In this document: positions 1 to 5,511 of the stretch, one piece after another
How positions within the stretch are numbered: the first letter of the stretch is position 1
Layout: every line of letters starts with the position of its first letter
DNA from: Desulfonatronospira sp.
Lineage (GTDB): Bacteria; Desulfobacterota; Desulfovibrionia; Desulfovibrionales; Desulfonatronovibrionaceae
NCBI GenBank assembly: GCA_003563255.1
Contig: PWSL01000284.1
Span: 1 to 8,518, forward strand
DNA: 8,518 nucleotides
Direction of reading: 5' to 3'
Position numbers and translations under genes: made by a program
Notes under the pieces: model-generated
The model's database searches: none
What the model was told of the DNA's origin: nothing
Seen by the model: the letters and a program-made list of their open reading frames with translations, nothing else

Positions 1-14
1 GAAGATTACTCCCC

Positions 15-42
15 GGTATCTACCGCGGATGCGGTGGAGACC
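15..42 (+). repeat. Imperfect hairpin, left edge
   Basis: The arms 15-26 and 31-42 pair at 11 of 12 positions around a GGAT loop, with one A-G mismatch and one G-T wobble. The wobble is tolerated only in plus-strand RNA, so that strand folds better. The hairpin ends one base before the next one begins. Function is unknown; it may be part of a dispersed repeat or the end of an element outside the window. Confidence 0.4.
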
Positions 43-78
43 ATGTGCATACCAGGTGCGTATTCCTGGTATGCACAT
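43..78. repeat. Perfect 14-bp inverted repeat
   Basis: Arms 43-56 (ATGTGCATACCAGG) and 65-78 are exact reverse complements around an 8-nt loop. Six A residues follow on the plus strand, so on the minus strand the T-run comes before the hairpin. That is the wrong order for an intrinsic terminator of ilvC. It abuts the hairpin at 15-42. It could be a protein-binding site or part of a mobile repeat. Confidence 0.6.
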
Positions 79-92
79 AAAAAACCTCTCTT

Positions 93-119
93 ATCTGTGT
101 ACATCTGTGTGATCTGTGG
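93..119. repeat. Short tandem ATCTGTGK repeats
   Basis: Three near-identical octamers stand at 93-100, 103-110 (both ATCTGTGT) and 112-119 (ATCTGTGG), at 10- and 9-nt steps. They lie in the non-coding stretch after ilvC. Regular helical spacing could mean a protein-binding array, but it is equally consistent with an intergenic repeat. Confidence 0.45.
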
Positions 120-207
120 GCTAAAAACTCTTTTCTTTATTGGGTTGCGGGCATGGCCCGCTTTAGAACAATTGGGTGAAGGAAATACCAGCCCCTTCAG
201 TTGTACT

Positions 208-1197
208 CTACTTGTTGAGCCAGGCCATCATTTTCCTAAGCCTTTCGCCTACTTCCTCGATATCATGGCTGTGGTATTTTTTGCGCTGGGCATAAAACGC
301 CGGCAGCCCGGCCTTGTTTTCCAGTATCCATTCCCGGGCGAAGTTGCCGTCCTGGATCTCTGACAGCACCTTGCGCATTTCCTGCTTGACATCCTGCCCC
401 ACTATTCTCTCGCCCCGGGTGTAATCCCCATATTCAGCAGTATCGCTGATGGAATAGTGCATCCTGGTAAACCCGCCCTCGTACAAAAGATCAACGATGA
501 GCTTGAGTTCGTGCATACACTCAAAATAAGCCACTTCGGGCTGATACCCGGCCTCCACCAGGGTTTCGTAACCAGCCCTGATAAGGGCGCTGACACCCCC
601 GCAAAGTACTGCCTGCTCTCCGAAAAGATCTGTCTCGGTCTCTTCGGCGAATGTTGTCTGGATTACCCCGGACCTGGTGGCCCCTATACCCTTGGCGTAA
701 GCCAGGGCCTTGTCCCAGGCCTGTCCACTATGGTCCTGATAAACCGCGGCCAGGGCCGGAACACTGCCTCCCCTGGCGTATTCGCGGCGTACAAGGTGCC
801 CTGGACCCTTAGGGGCTATCATGACCACGTCCACGTCCCTGGGGGGGACAATCTGGTTATAATGGATATTGAAACCGTGGCTGAAAACCATGGTCTTTCC
901 GGAATTCAGCTGCGGCAACACGTCATTGTAAAAAACCCCGGGCTGGTACTGGTCCTGGACCAGGATCTGGATGAGATCCGCCTGTCCGGCTGCTTCGGCC
1001 GCTGTCACAGGCTCAAAGCCGTGCTCCCTGGCCAGGTTGAAATTGTCGCCTCCAGGCCTCTGGCCGACGACTACGTTCAGCCCCGAATCTCTGAGGTTCT
1101 GGGCGTGGGCATGCCCCTGGCTGCCATACCCGATGACAGCAATGGTCTTGTCCTTTAGAACTGAAAGATCCGCGTCGTTTTCGTAGTAAACCTTCAT
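208..1197 (-). CDS. ilvC: Ketol-acid reductoisomerase (class I)
   Basis: This enzyme performs the Mg-dependent alkyl migration and NAD(P)H reduction of 2-acetolactate or 2-aceto-2-hydroxybutyrate to the dihydroxy acids, the second common step of valine, leucine and isoleucine synthesis, in the cytoplasm. At 329 residues it is a full-length short (class I) form. The nucleotide-binding motif GYGSQG is at 23-28, the HGFNIHY segment with the catalytic His at 107-113, and [11 protein letters not shown] at 130-140. Metal ligands D190, E194, E226 and E230 and substrate-binding S251 are all present. The cofactor-selecting loop after strand beta-2 (R47 to F53, RPGGDNF) lacks the serines often seen there and carries D51, so cofactor preference is uncertain. 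The ATG has an AAGGAG ribosome site 7 nt upstream. It follows ilvN after 125 nt and is probably the last gene of the ilv operon. Confidence 0.97.
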   Translation of the reverse strand: MKVYYENDADLSVLKDKTIAVIGYGSQGHAHAQNLRDSGLNVVVGQRPGGDNFNLAREHGFEPVTAAEAAGQADLIQILVQDQYQPGVFYNDVLPQLNSGKTMVFSHGFNIHYNQIVPPRDVDVVMIAPKGPGHLVRREYARGGSVPALAAVYQDHSGQAWDKALAYAKGIGATRSGVIQTTFAEETETDLFGEQAVLCGGVSALIRAGYETLVEAGYQPEVAYFECMHELKLIVDLLYEGGFTRMHYSISDTAEYGDYTRGERIVGQDVKQEMRKVLSEIQDGNFAREWILENKAGLPAFYAQRKKYHSHDIEEVGERLRKMMAWLNK

Positions 1198-1322
1198 TCA
1201 TCGCTCCTTAAACTGCTTTGGGATACATTAACATATGTTCGGGAGGCCTGCGGGCGGAAATACCCGGTCACGGCATGTTCCGAAATATTGGCAACTGACA
1301 GTAGAAACCCGAATATGCCCGG
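1198..1322 (-). other. ilvN-ilvC spacer with small palindrome
   Basis: This 125-nt spacer is unusually long for an otherwise tight operon. It contains the perfect 10-bp palindrome AACATATGTT at 1230-1239, about 30 nt ahead of the ilvC start, and the ilvC ribosome site. I see no convincing intrinsic terminator or sigma70 promoter in it. It could hold an internal promoter, an mRNA processing site or an operator, but nothing decides between these. Confidence 0.3.
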
Positions 1323-1805
1323 CTAAAACTGCATGCTGCGCTTCATAGCCACAGTGCCTGTCCTGGCGAATTCCTTGATGCCGAAACGCTGCAGCATATT
1401 GACAATGGCAACTATCTTGCCTTGGTCCCCGGTTACTTCCATGGTCAGCTCATCAATACTGACATCCACCACCTTGCACCTGAAGATATCCACAATGCGC
1501 AGGATTTCTGCCCTGCTGCTGTCAGTGGCATGAACCTTGATGAGGACCATTTCCCTTTCCACAGCCTTGGTACCAGACAGGTCAACAACCTTGATGACAG
1601 TAATCAGCTTGCGAAGCTGCTTGATGATCTGCTCGATGATCTGCTCATCGCCATGGGTGCTGATGGTCATGAGGGACACCCCTTTTTCCAGGGTAGGACC
1701 GACATTCAGGGTGTCGATATTAAAGCCGCGGCCGCTGAAAAGACCGGCTACCCTGGAGAGCACCCCGGGTTCGTTTTCCACAAGTACTGATAAAACGTGT
1801 CGCAT
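1323..1805 (-). CDS. ilvN: Acetolactate synthase, small regulatory subunit
   Basis: This is the regulatory subunit of acetohydroxyacid synthase. It activates the catalytic subunit IlvB and normally confers feedback inhibition by valine. The 160 residues match the usual length of the IlvH/IlvN long form: an N-terminal ACT domain (about residues 2-75, opening HVLSVLVENEPGVLSRVAGL) and the C-terminal small-subunit domain (about 83-157). G14 and N29, the positions tied to valine sensitivity in E. coli IlvH, are both kept, which suggests a valine-responsive enzyme (inference). The start is well fixed: AGGAGG lies just upstream and overlaps the ilvB stop codon (TAGGAGG), leaving 10 nt between the two genes. 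This implies coupled translation of the two subunits. The symbol ilvN is used as for most bacteria with this pairing; ilvH would be an equally valid name. Confidence 0.96.
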   Translation of the reverse strand: MRHVLSVLVENEPGVLSRVAGLFSGRGFNIDTLNVGPTLEKGVSLMTISTHGDEQIIEQIIKQLRKLITVIKVVDLSGTKAVEREMVLIKVHATDSSRAEILRIVDIFRCKVVDVSIDELTMEVTGDQGKIVAIVNMLQRFGIKEFARTGTVAMKRSMQF

Positions 1806-1815
1806 AGCCAGCCTC

Positions 1816-3507
1816 CTAGACCAGTAACATTTCGGTTAACGAGGCCCCGGCAGGGACCATGGGATAGACATTTTCCTCTGGCTCCACCTTGATATCCACA
1901 ATGCAGGTCTTGGGCGAGGCAATGACCTTGTTGAGAACCGGGACCACATCCTCGCTTTTTTCAACCAGGTATCCTTCGGCCCCGTAAGCCTCGGCCAGCT
2001 TGACAAAGTCCGGTGCCGTATCCAGGCAGGTGGCGCAGTAGTTCTTGTTGTAGAACAGTTCCTGCCATTGCCTGACCATCCCCAGGTAACTGTTGTTGAG
2101 GATAATTATCTTCACAGGCAGGTTGTAGCAGACAGCGGTGGCCATCTCCTGGATGTTCATCTGAATAGACCCGTCCCCGGCGATGTCGATGACCAGTTTG
2201 CCGGGATTGGCGACCTGCGCCCCTATGGCGGCTGGAAATCCGTATCCCATGGTACCCAGGCCGCCGGAACTGATCCATGTCCTGGGCCGGTGGTACTTGT
2301 AAAACTGGGCGGCCCACATCTGGTTCTGTCCCACCTCCGTGGTGATGATGGCCTCACCTTTGGTCAGCTCATAGAGTTTCTCCAGGACGTATTGAGGTTT
2401 GACCTTGCCGGACGGGCCGGTTTCGTACTGCAAGGGATGTTCCTGGTTCCATCCCTTGACGGTCTTGACCCAGGAGGAATGCTTGTCCTCCCATTGCACA
2501 CCGGTTATTTCCCCCATTTCCTCCTCCAGTGCGGTGAGGGCATTGAGGCAGTCCGAAACTATGGGGATATGCACATTGACATTCTTGCGAATGGAAGTGG
2601 GATCTATGTCTATATGGATAATCCTGGCCCTGGGAGCAAAAGTATTGACCTTTCCGGTTACACGGTCATCAAAGCGGGCCCCCACGGAAAGCAGCACATC
2701 GGAATTATTGACAGCCATGTTCGCGGCATAAGTACCATGCATACCAAGCATGCCCAGCCACAGGGGATCGTTGCCCGGAAAGGCGCCAAGGCCCATCATG
2801 GTGGAGGTGACCGGCAGGGAAAACCTGCGTGCCAGCCTGGTCATTATCTCGCCTGCCTCAGAAGATATTACTCCACCCCCCGAATAAATCAGGGGCCTTT
2901 CGGCTTTGGAGAGCAGACTGGCGGCTTTTTTAACCTGCTTCCTGTTGGGGGTGTAATTTGGGTTGTAGCTGCGCATGCTGATGGTCTTGGGATACTCAAA
3001 CTCAGTCCTGGCCTGCATGACGTCCTTGGGCAAATCCACGAGAACAGGCCCCGGCCTGCCGCTGGCCGCAATGTAAAAAGCCTCCTTTATGGAGTGGGCG
3101 AGTTCTTTTACATCTTTGATAAGGTAGTTGTGCTTGGTGCAAGGCCTGGTAATGCCCACAATATCAACTTCCTGAAAGGCATCATTACCGATAAGCGCCG
3201 TGGGAACCTGGCCGGTGAAAATAACTACCGGGATGGAATCCATGTAGGCCGTGGCGATACCCGTGACAGTGTTGGTTGCCCCTGGTCCGGAAGTCACAAG
3301 GCATACCCCGACTTTGCCGGTTGACCTGGCATAGCCGTCTGCAGCATGTACTGCACCCTGCTCGTGTCGAACAAGAAAGTGTTGGATGGATGACTTGGGA
3401 AGCTCGTCATAGATATCAATGACCGCCCCTCCCGGAAACCCGAAAATGTGTTGTACTCCCTCCTGCTTGAGGCTCTCAAGCAGGATCTGAGCTCCGGTGA
3501 GCTCCAT
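1816..3507 (-). CDS. ilvB: Acetolactate synthase, large catalytic subunit
   Basis: This thiamine-diphosphate enzyme condenses two pyruvates to acetolactate, or pyruvate with 2-oxobutyrate, and is the first common step of branched-chain amino-acid synthesis. The 563 residues are a normal length and span the three domains: N-terminal pyrimidine-binding (about 1-170), central FAD/transhydrogenase-like (about 190-325) and C-terminal ThDP-binding (about 370-550). The catalytic glutamate is E49 in VRHEQGA. The metal/ThDP motif opens with GDGS at 444-447 and closes with NN at 471-472. The RFDDRVTGK segment of the central domain is typical of anabolic AHAS rather than of FAD-free catabolic AlsS. The ATG follows AGGGAGGGGA, which lies inside the end of the preceding DUF465 gene. 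The stop of that gene is 1 nt away, so the two are likely translationally coupled. ilvN follows after 10 nt. Confidence 0.97.
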   Translation of the reverse strand: MELTGAQILLESLKQEGVQHIFGFPGGAVIDIYDELPKSSIQHFLVRHEQGAVHAADGYARSTGKVGVCLVTSGPGATNTVTGIATAYMDSIPVVIFTGQVPTALIGNDAFQEVDIVGITRPCTKHNYLIKDVKELAHSIKEAFYIAASGRPGPVLVDLPKDVMQARTEFEYPKTISMRSYNPNYTPNRKQVKKAASLLSKAERPLIYSGGGVISSEAGEIMTRLARRFSLPVTSTMMGLGAFPGNDPLWLGMLGMHGTYAANMAVNNSDVLLSVGARFDDRVTGKVNTFAPRARIIHIDIDPTSIRKNVNVHIPIVSDCLNALTALEEEMGEITGVQWEDKHSSWVKTVKGWNQEHPLQYETGPSGKVKPQYVLEKLYELTKGEAIITTEVGQNQMWAAQFYKYHRPRTWISSGGLGTMGYGFPAAIGAQVANPGKLVIDIAGDGSIQMNIQEMATAVCYNLPVKIIILNNSYLGMVRQWQELFYNKNYCATCLDTAPDFVKLAEAYGAEGYLVEKSEDVVPVLNKVIASPKTCIVDIKVEPEENVYPMVPAGASLTEMLLV

Positions 3508-3508
3508 A

Positions 3509-3742
3509 TTATTTCCCCTCCCTGGCTTTATATTTTTCTAATAATGCATGCAGCCTGGTCTTGCCGGCCAGTTTCTTCTTTTTTATATCCTTGACTTCCA
3601 TTTCCTCGCTGGGGGTAAGAAAATGTTTGTTTTCATATCGTTCCAGCTGTTTTTCAAACATTTGATGGTTTTCCCACAATCTTTTGAGTTCTTCATCTTC
3701 TTCACTGTATTCGGCGATCAGATCCAGCTCACGTTGCTCCAT
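3509..3742 (-). CDS. DUF465 (YdcH-like) small coiled-coil protein
   Basis: This is a 77-residue, highly charged, mostly helical protein with no signal peptide or membrane segment. The pattern of an N-terminal helix ending in [15 protein letters not shown], a short break (HFLTPSEE) and a second Lys-rich helix ([20 protein letters not shown]) fits the DUF465/YdcH family, whose biochemical role is not known. AAGGAGG at 3749-3755 lies 6 nt before the ATG and fixes the start. It is the first gene of the ilv transcript; its TAA stop is 1 nt from the ilvB ATG and its tail carries the ilvB ribosome site. It may therefore tune ilvB translation or act with the enzyme, but the sequence does not show which. 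Confidence 0.85.
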   Translation of the reverse strand: MEQRELDLIAEYSEEDEELKRLWENHQMFEKQLERYENKHFLTPSEEMEVKDIKKKKLAGKTRLHALLEKYKAREGK

Positions 3743-3748
3743 TTATGA

Positions 3749-3755
3749 CCTCCTT
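3749..3755 (-). promoter_or_regulatory. Ribosome binding site of the DUF465 gene
   Basis: On the minus strand this reads AAGGAGG, 6 nt before the ATG at 3742. It is a strong site and supports this small gene being real and translated at the head of the ilv operon. Confidence 0.75.
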
Positions 3756-3762
3756 GTTTTAA

Positions 3763-3792
3763 AAAATAGTGTGCCTGTATCTTGACAGTCAA
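3763..3792 (-). promoter_or_regulatory. Putative sigma70-type promoter of the ilv operon
   Basis: On the minus strand TTGACT (3787-3792) is followed after 18 nt by TATTTT (3763-3768), about 20 nt before the DUF465 start codon. The -35 hexamer sits within the palindrome TTGACAGTCAA (3782-3792), which could also be an operator. The -10 box is weak and the implied leader is very short, so this is tentative. I see no leader peptide, T-box or attenuator hairpin ahead of the operon. Confidence 0.4.
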
Positions 3793-3824
3793 TAGCACTA
3801 CAGCGAAACTTATTTATTGACCTC

Positions 3825-3905
3825 CGGGACTGGCTCTCCCCGCACTTATTTTTCTGAAGGATGTTTGACGGCATTTTAAAAATAAGTGCGGGGGTGCCTG
3901 TCCCC
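3825..3905. repeat. Long palindromic REP/MITE-like element
   Basis: Arms 3838-3853 (CCCCGCACTTATTTTT) and 3878-3893 are perfect 16-bp inverted repeats around a 24-nt spacer. Outside them, GGGACTGGCTCT on the left mirrors GGTGCCTGTCCCC on the right imperfectly, extending the pairing to almost 30 positions. GGGACTGGCTCT recurs at 8500-8511, so this belongs with the other GGGGAC-type intergenic repeats here. No ORF lies inside. Transcribed, it would form a strong stem-loop upstream of the ilv promoter. Confidence 0.65.
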
Positions 3906-3927
3906 AATTGAGATACCATACTGTATT

Positions 3928-4035
3928 TTATAAGTTTAGCTGTAGTGATAGTTCTCTAGCAACTTCTTGTATTAACTGACAATTTCCAGGATTCAAAATG
4001 TCAGGAACATTATCAACTTTAACCGCCTGATTTTT
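3928..4035 (-). pseudogene. Possible decayed 3' fragment of a coding gene
   Basis: Read on the minus strand between two stops (4036-4038 and 3928-3930), this gives a 35-codon open frame without an ATG. Its end reads like real protein, with LNPGNCQLIQEVARELSLQL and then NL and stop. An A7 run and the tandem repeat of 4033-4060 mark its upstream edge, as if the 5' part of a gene had been lost. I do not recognise the parent family. In 320 nt without another gene a chance frame of this length is possible, so confidence is low. Confidence 0.3.
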
Positions 4036-4060
4036 TTACCTTTTACTTTTTACCTTTTAC
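4033..4060. repeat. 14-nt perfect tandem duplication
   Basis: TTTTTACCTTTTAC occurs twice, head to tail, at 4033-4046 and 4047-4060, followed by a partial third unit that runs into the yggU stop codon (4063-4065). Its strand bias (purine-rich on the minus strand) and internal AAAAG/AAAAGG periodicity fit a slippage-generated repeat. Confidence 0.7.
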
Positions 4061-4062
4061 TT

Positions 4063-4362
4063 TTAACTCTCAAGTGCCTGTTTAAAAGCTTCAAAAACTG
4101 ATTCCGGGACTCCCCTTACAAGAATATCCTTGTTCCTGCTGCCACGCCCTCTTTCAATAAAAACCTGTTTTTTTCCAACGCCCAGACATCTGGATAAAAA
4201 ACTGCACAAGGTCTTGTTGGCCTTGCCATCAACCGGAGGTGCCTTGATGCTGATCTTGATGCGCCCCCCATGCAATCCCAGGATCTCATCCCTGGCGGCT
4301 CCGGGCTTGACCCTGACCCGGAGACGCCATGACCCGGGTTCCATTTTTTCCAGAAACTGCAT
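4063..4362 (-). CDS. yggU: YggU family protein (DUF167)
   Basis: This 99-residue protein belongs to the small DUF167/YggU family, whose function is not established. The signature is clear: LRVRVKPGAARDEILGLHGG (about residues 14-33), then APPVDGKANK (about 41-50) and an SRNKDILV segment near residue 80. It has no signal peptide or membrane span. The start at 4362 has no good Shine-Dalgarno site. An internal ATG at 4344 (Met7) has a weak GG four to five bases upstream, so a 93-residue product is possible. The longer form is kept because family members commonly have about ten residues before this segment. It lies 117 nt downstream of divIVA, across a repeat-derived hairpin that might reduce read-through. 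In E. coli the homologue is adjacent to yggT; here divIVA sits between them. Confidence 0.88.
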   Translation of the reverse strand: MQFLEKMEPGSWRLRVRVKPGAARDEILGLHGGRIKISIKAPPVDGKANKTLCSFLSRCLGVGKKQVFIERGRGSRNKDILVRGVPESVFEAFKQALES

Positions 4363-4390
4363 GCAAGTACTGTGGATTAAAAAAAATGTC

Positions 4391-4447
4391 AGACTGTCCC
4401 CGACAGTATCTGTTCAGAGCTTTTATAAAAAGCAAAGCGCTGAACAG
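4391..4447. repeat. Composite repeat hairpin between divIVA and yggU
   Basis: CTGTCCCCGACAG (4394-4406) is a small palindrome. It joins an inverted repeat with arms 4410-4423 and 4434-4447, 14 bp with one mismatch and a 10-nt loop. The arm sequence (CTGTTCAGCGCTTT type) is the same motif as in the repeats at 5062-5100 and 8468-8506, so this looks like two half-copies facing each other. Past the small palindrome on the minus strand comes a T8 run (4379-4386), so a weak terminator after divIVA is possible. Confidence 0.6.
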
Positions 4448-4479
4448 ACAACCCCGACAAAACTTGATCCCCTTGAGAA

Positions 4480-4980
4480 TCACGATTTCTGGAGGAACGT
4501 GAGCTTGGATTCCGCCTCTTCCAGATGCAGGTGTTCCTCGTCATGGGATTCCAGAAGCTTCAGGTGGGATTCTATCATGGACCTGAGCTTTATTTCAAAG
4601 TGTGCCCGCTGCTTTTTTAATTCCGAGATGTCTTCATGAATCTGGGCCAACCTCTTATGGGCCTGCCTGAGTATGTCTTCAGCCTTGGATTGTGCCTCCT
4701 GGACAATAATCTTGGCCTGCTTGTTGGCATTAGCCTTGATGTCATCAGTCATTTTCTGGGTTGTAAGTAATGTGCTCTGCAGCACTTCCTCCCTGCTTCT
4801 ATGTTCCTTCAATTTTTCTTCCAGGTACTTAATGTTTTGATCCAGCAGGGATTTTTTTTCGGCCAGTTCCCCGACGTAGTCGGCCACTTCCTGCAGAAAC
4901 ATTTCCACGTCATTTTTTTTGTAACCTAGAACCGAAGTGGAAAATTTTTTGTTCAGGATATCAATTTTTGAAATGTCCAT
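4480..4980 (-). CDS. divIVA: DivIVA domain protein
   Basis: This 166-residue cytoplasmic protein has a DivIVA N-terminal domain (about residues 1-55, with LNKKFSTSVLGYKKNDVEMF) and then almost continuous heptad-like helix to the end, predicted coiled coil from about 35 to 150. DivIVA proteins recognise curved or septal membrane and recruit partners in division, polar growth or chromosome anchoring. They are best studied in Gram-positives, and their role in delta-type bacteria is little known. The ATG has GAGGG about 7 nt upstream. The family Gly-Tyr in the lipid-binding loop region (G19-Y20) is present. Two A8 runs in the coding strand (4913-4920 at residues 22-24, and 4852-4859 in the EKKS segment) are potential slippage sites. 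Its flanks are yggT upstream and yggU downstream, echoing Gram-positive division clusters. The family assignment is sound; the function is inferred. Confidence 0.9.
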   Translation of the reverse strand: MDISKIDILNKKFSTSVLGYKKNDVEMFLQEVADYVGELAEKKSLLDQNIKYLEEKLKEHRSREEVLQSTLLTTQKMTDDIKANANKQAKIIVQEAQSKAEDILRQAHKRLAQIHEDISELKKQRAHFEIKLRSMIESHLKLLESHDEEHLHLEEAESKLTFLQKS

Positions 4981-5056
4981 CTTACACCCTCTTCCTCAGA
5001 ACTTTGGCCCAGAGTAACCGCCGGTGTTACCATTCAGGGGGGCAGGTACCGGCCAG

Positions 5057-5100
5057 GGGGACAGTCCCCGTGCTACATGCAAAGCGCTAAACAGATACTG
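5057..5100 (-). repeat. Dispersed REP-like repeat, copy A
   Basis: On the minus strand, 5100-5062 matches 8468-8506 on the plus strand at 36 of 39 positions. The first 24 nt are identical, then come 3 differences, then GCACGGGGACTG is identical. Copy A goes on to complete the palindrome GGGGACAGTCCCC (5057-5069); copy B diverges there. The two copies therefore flank the yggT-to-XRE block in opposite orientation. No coding sequence is involved. Confidence 0.85.
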
Positions 5101-5114
5101 TCTTCTGACTCCTC

Positions 5115-5142
5115 CGACTGCAAAAAAGACTTTTTACAGTCG
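5115..5142 (-). repeat. 12-bp hairpin downstream of yggT
   Basis: Arms 5115-5126 and 5131-5142 pair over 12 positions around a 4-nt loop. In minus-strand RNA the only irregularity is a U-G wobble; on the plus strand it is a C-A mismatch, so the minus transcript folds better. That fits the 3' end of the yggT transcript, 50 nt past its stop. There is no U-tract after the stem, so it is not a standard intrinsic terminator. Confidence 0.5.
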
Positions 5143-5191
5143 CACCTGTTATTGGTTAATGGCTACTCTAAACGGTTAAAAAGAATCAGTT

Positions 5192-5494
5192 TCAGCCTAT
5201 GCCGGCAACAGCCTGGTAAAGGGACTGGACAACAAAAATCTTTATGAATTGAATGCCCACCAGAACCACAATGGGTGACAGGTCTATTCCACCAATGTTC
5301 ACAAACGGCAACCAGGTCCTGACCCGGTAAAGAACCGGTTCGGTAAGGTTGCGAAGCACCCTTACAATTGGATTATAAGGGTCGGGATTGACCCAGGTCA
5401 ACAATGCGGAAATAATCACAATCCAGAAATACAGGGTTAGCAAGATGTCGAACACGCTTACCACAGCCATTAAAAAATTGCCCAACACATTCAT
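5192..5494 (-). CDS. yggT: YggT family integral membrane protein
   Basis: This 100-residue inner-membrane protein has two hydrophobic spans. The first (about 6-33) includes LMAVVSVFDILLTLYFWIVI; the second (about 70-92) includes LSPIVVLVGIQFIKIFVV. Between them is the family motif, WVNPDPYNPIVRVLRNLTEPVL with a conserved proline and arginine pattern. The family is called YlmG in Gram-positives, where it sits in the division cluster; other homologues have been tied to osmotic tolerance and chloroplast nucleoid distribution. The start is placed at the ATG at 5494 because GGGAGG lies 4 nt upstream; a TTG at 5506 would put that site inside the gene. The HAD gene stops 17 nt upstream, so yggT is likely the last gene of the XRE-ligase-HAD unit. 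divIVA follows after a 211-nt spacer. Confidence 0.92.
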   Translation of the reverse strand: MNVLGNFLMAVVSVFDILLTLYFWIVIISALLTWVNPDPYNPIVRVLRNLTEPVLYRVRTWLPFVNIGGIDLSPIVVLVGIQFIKIFVVQSLYQAVAGIG

Positions 5495-5498
5495 ATAT

Positions 5499-5504
5499 CC
5501 TCCC
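5499..5504 (-). promoter_or_regulatory. Ribosome site fixing the yggT start
   Basis: On the minus strand this is GGGAGG, 4 nt before the ATG at 5494. It rules against the in-frame TTG at 5506, which would place the site within the coding region. Confidence 0.7.
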
Positions 5505-5511
5505 AAAAAAA

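Larger units (their letters stand above)
4981..5191. other. yggT-divIVA spacer, repeat-rich
   Basis: This 211-nt spacer contains a hairpin (5115-5142), one copy of the dispersed repeat (5057-5100), a GTAAC-N7-GTTAC inverted repeat (5014-5030) and the divIVA ribosome site. GGTTAA is repeated 20 nt apart at 5154 and 5174. I see no good sigma70 promoter for divIVA, although one must lie here if the yggT transcript does not continue. Confidence 0.4.

Noticed and set aside
147..161. GCGGGC-ATG-GCCCGC hairpin as ilvC terminator
   Set aside because: The stem is 6 bp with a 3-nt loop, and on the minus strand it is followed by AACCCAATAAAG rather than a U-tract. It is too weak to call.
34..363. 109-codon plus-strand frame with a hydrophobic stretch
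   Set aside because: It starts in hairpin sequence, crosses the ATCTGTGK repeat and ends inside antisense ilvC. There is no ribosome site.
457..1158. 233-codon open frame on the plus strand
   Set aside because: Antisense to ilvC, with a Gly/Pro-rich, low-information translation; a shadow frame.
2068..3324. 418-codon open frame on the plus strand
   Set aside because: It lies wholly antisense to ilvB, whose full set of motifs is clear. Its translation has no recognisable domain and no ribosome site, and a long antisense frame is expected from ilvB codon bias.
3782..3787. TTGACA on the plus strand as a -35 box of a divergent promoter
   Set aside because: No -10 hexamer at 16-18 nt and no plus-strand gene downstream. 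The match is explained by the TTGACAGTCAA palindrome.
3743..4062. T-box, riboswitch or leader-peptide attenuator for the ilv operon
   Set aside because: No run of Leu, Val or Ile codons behind a start and ribosome site, no T-box sequence, and the strong hairpin lies upstream of the likely promoter.
3825..5142. CRISPR array from repeated intergenic motifs
   Set aside because: The repeats differ in orientation and spacing, have no regular spacers, and no cas gene is present.
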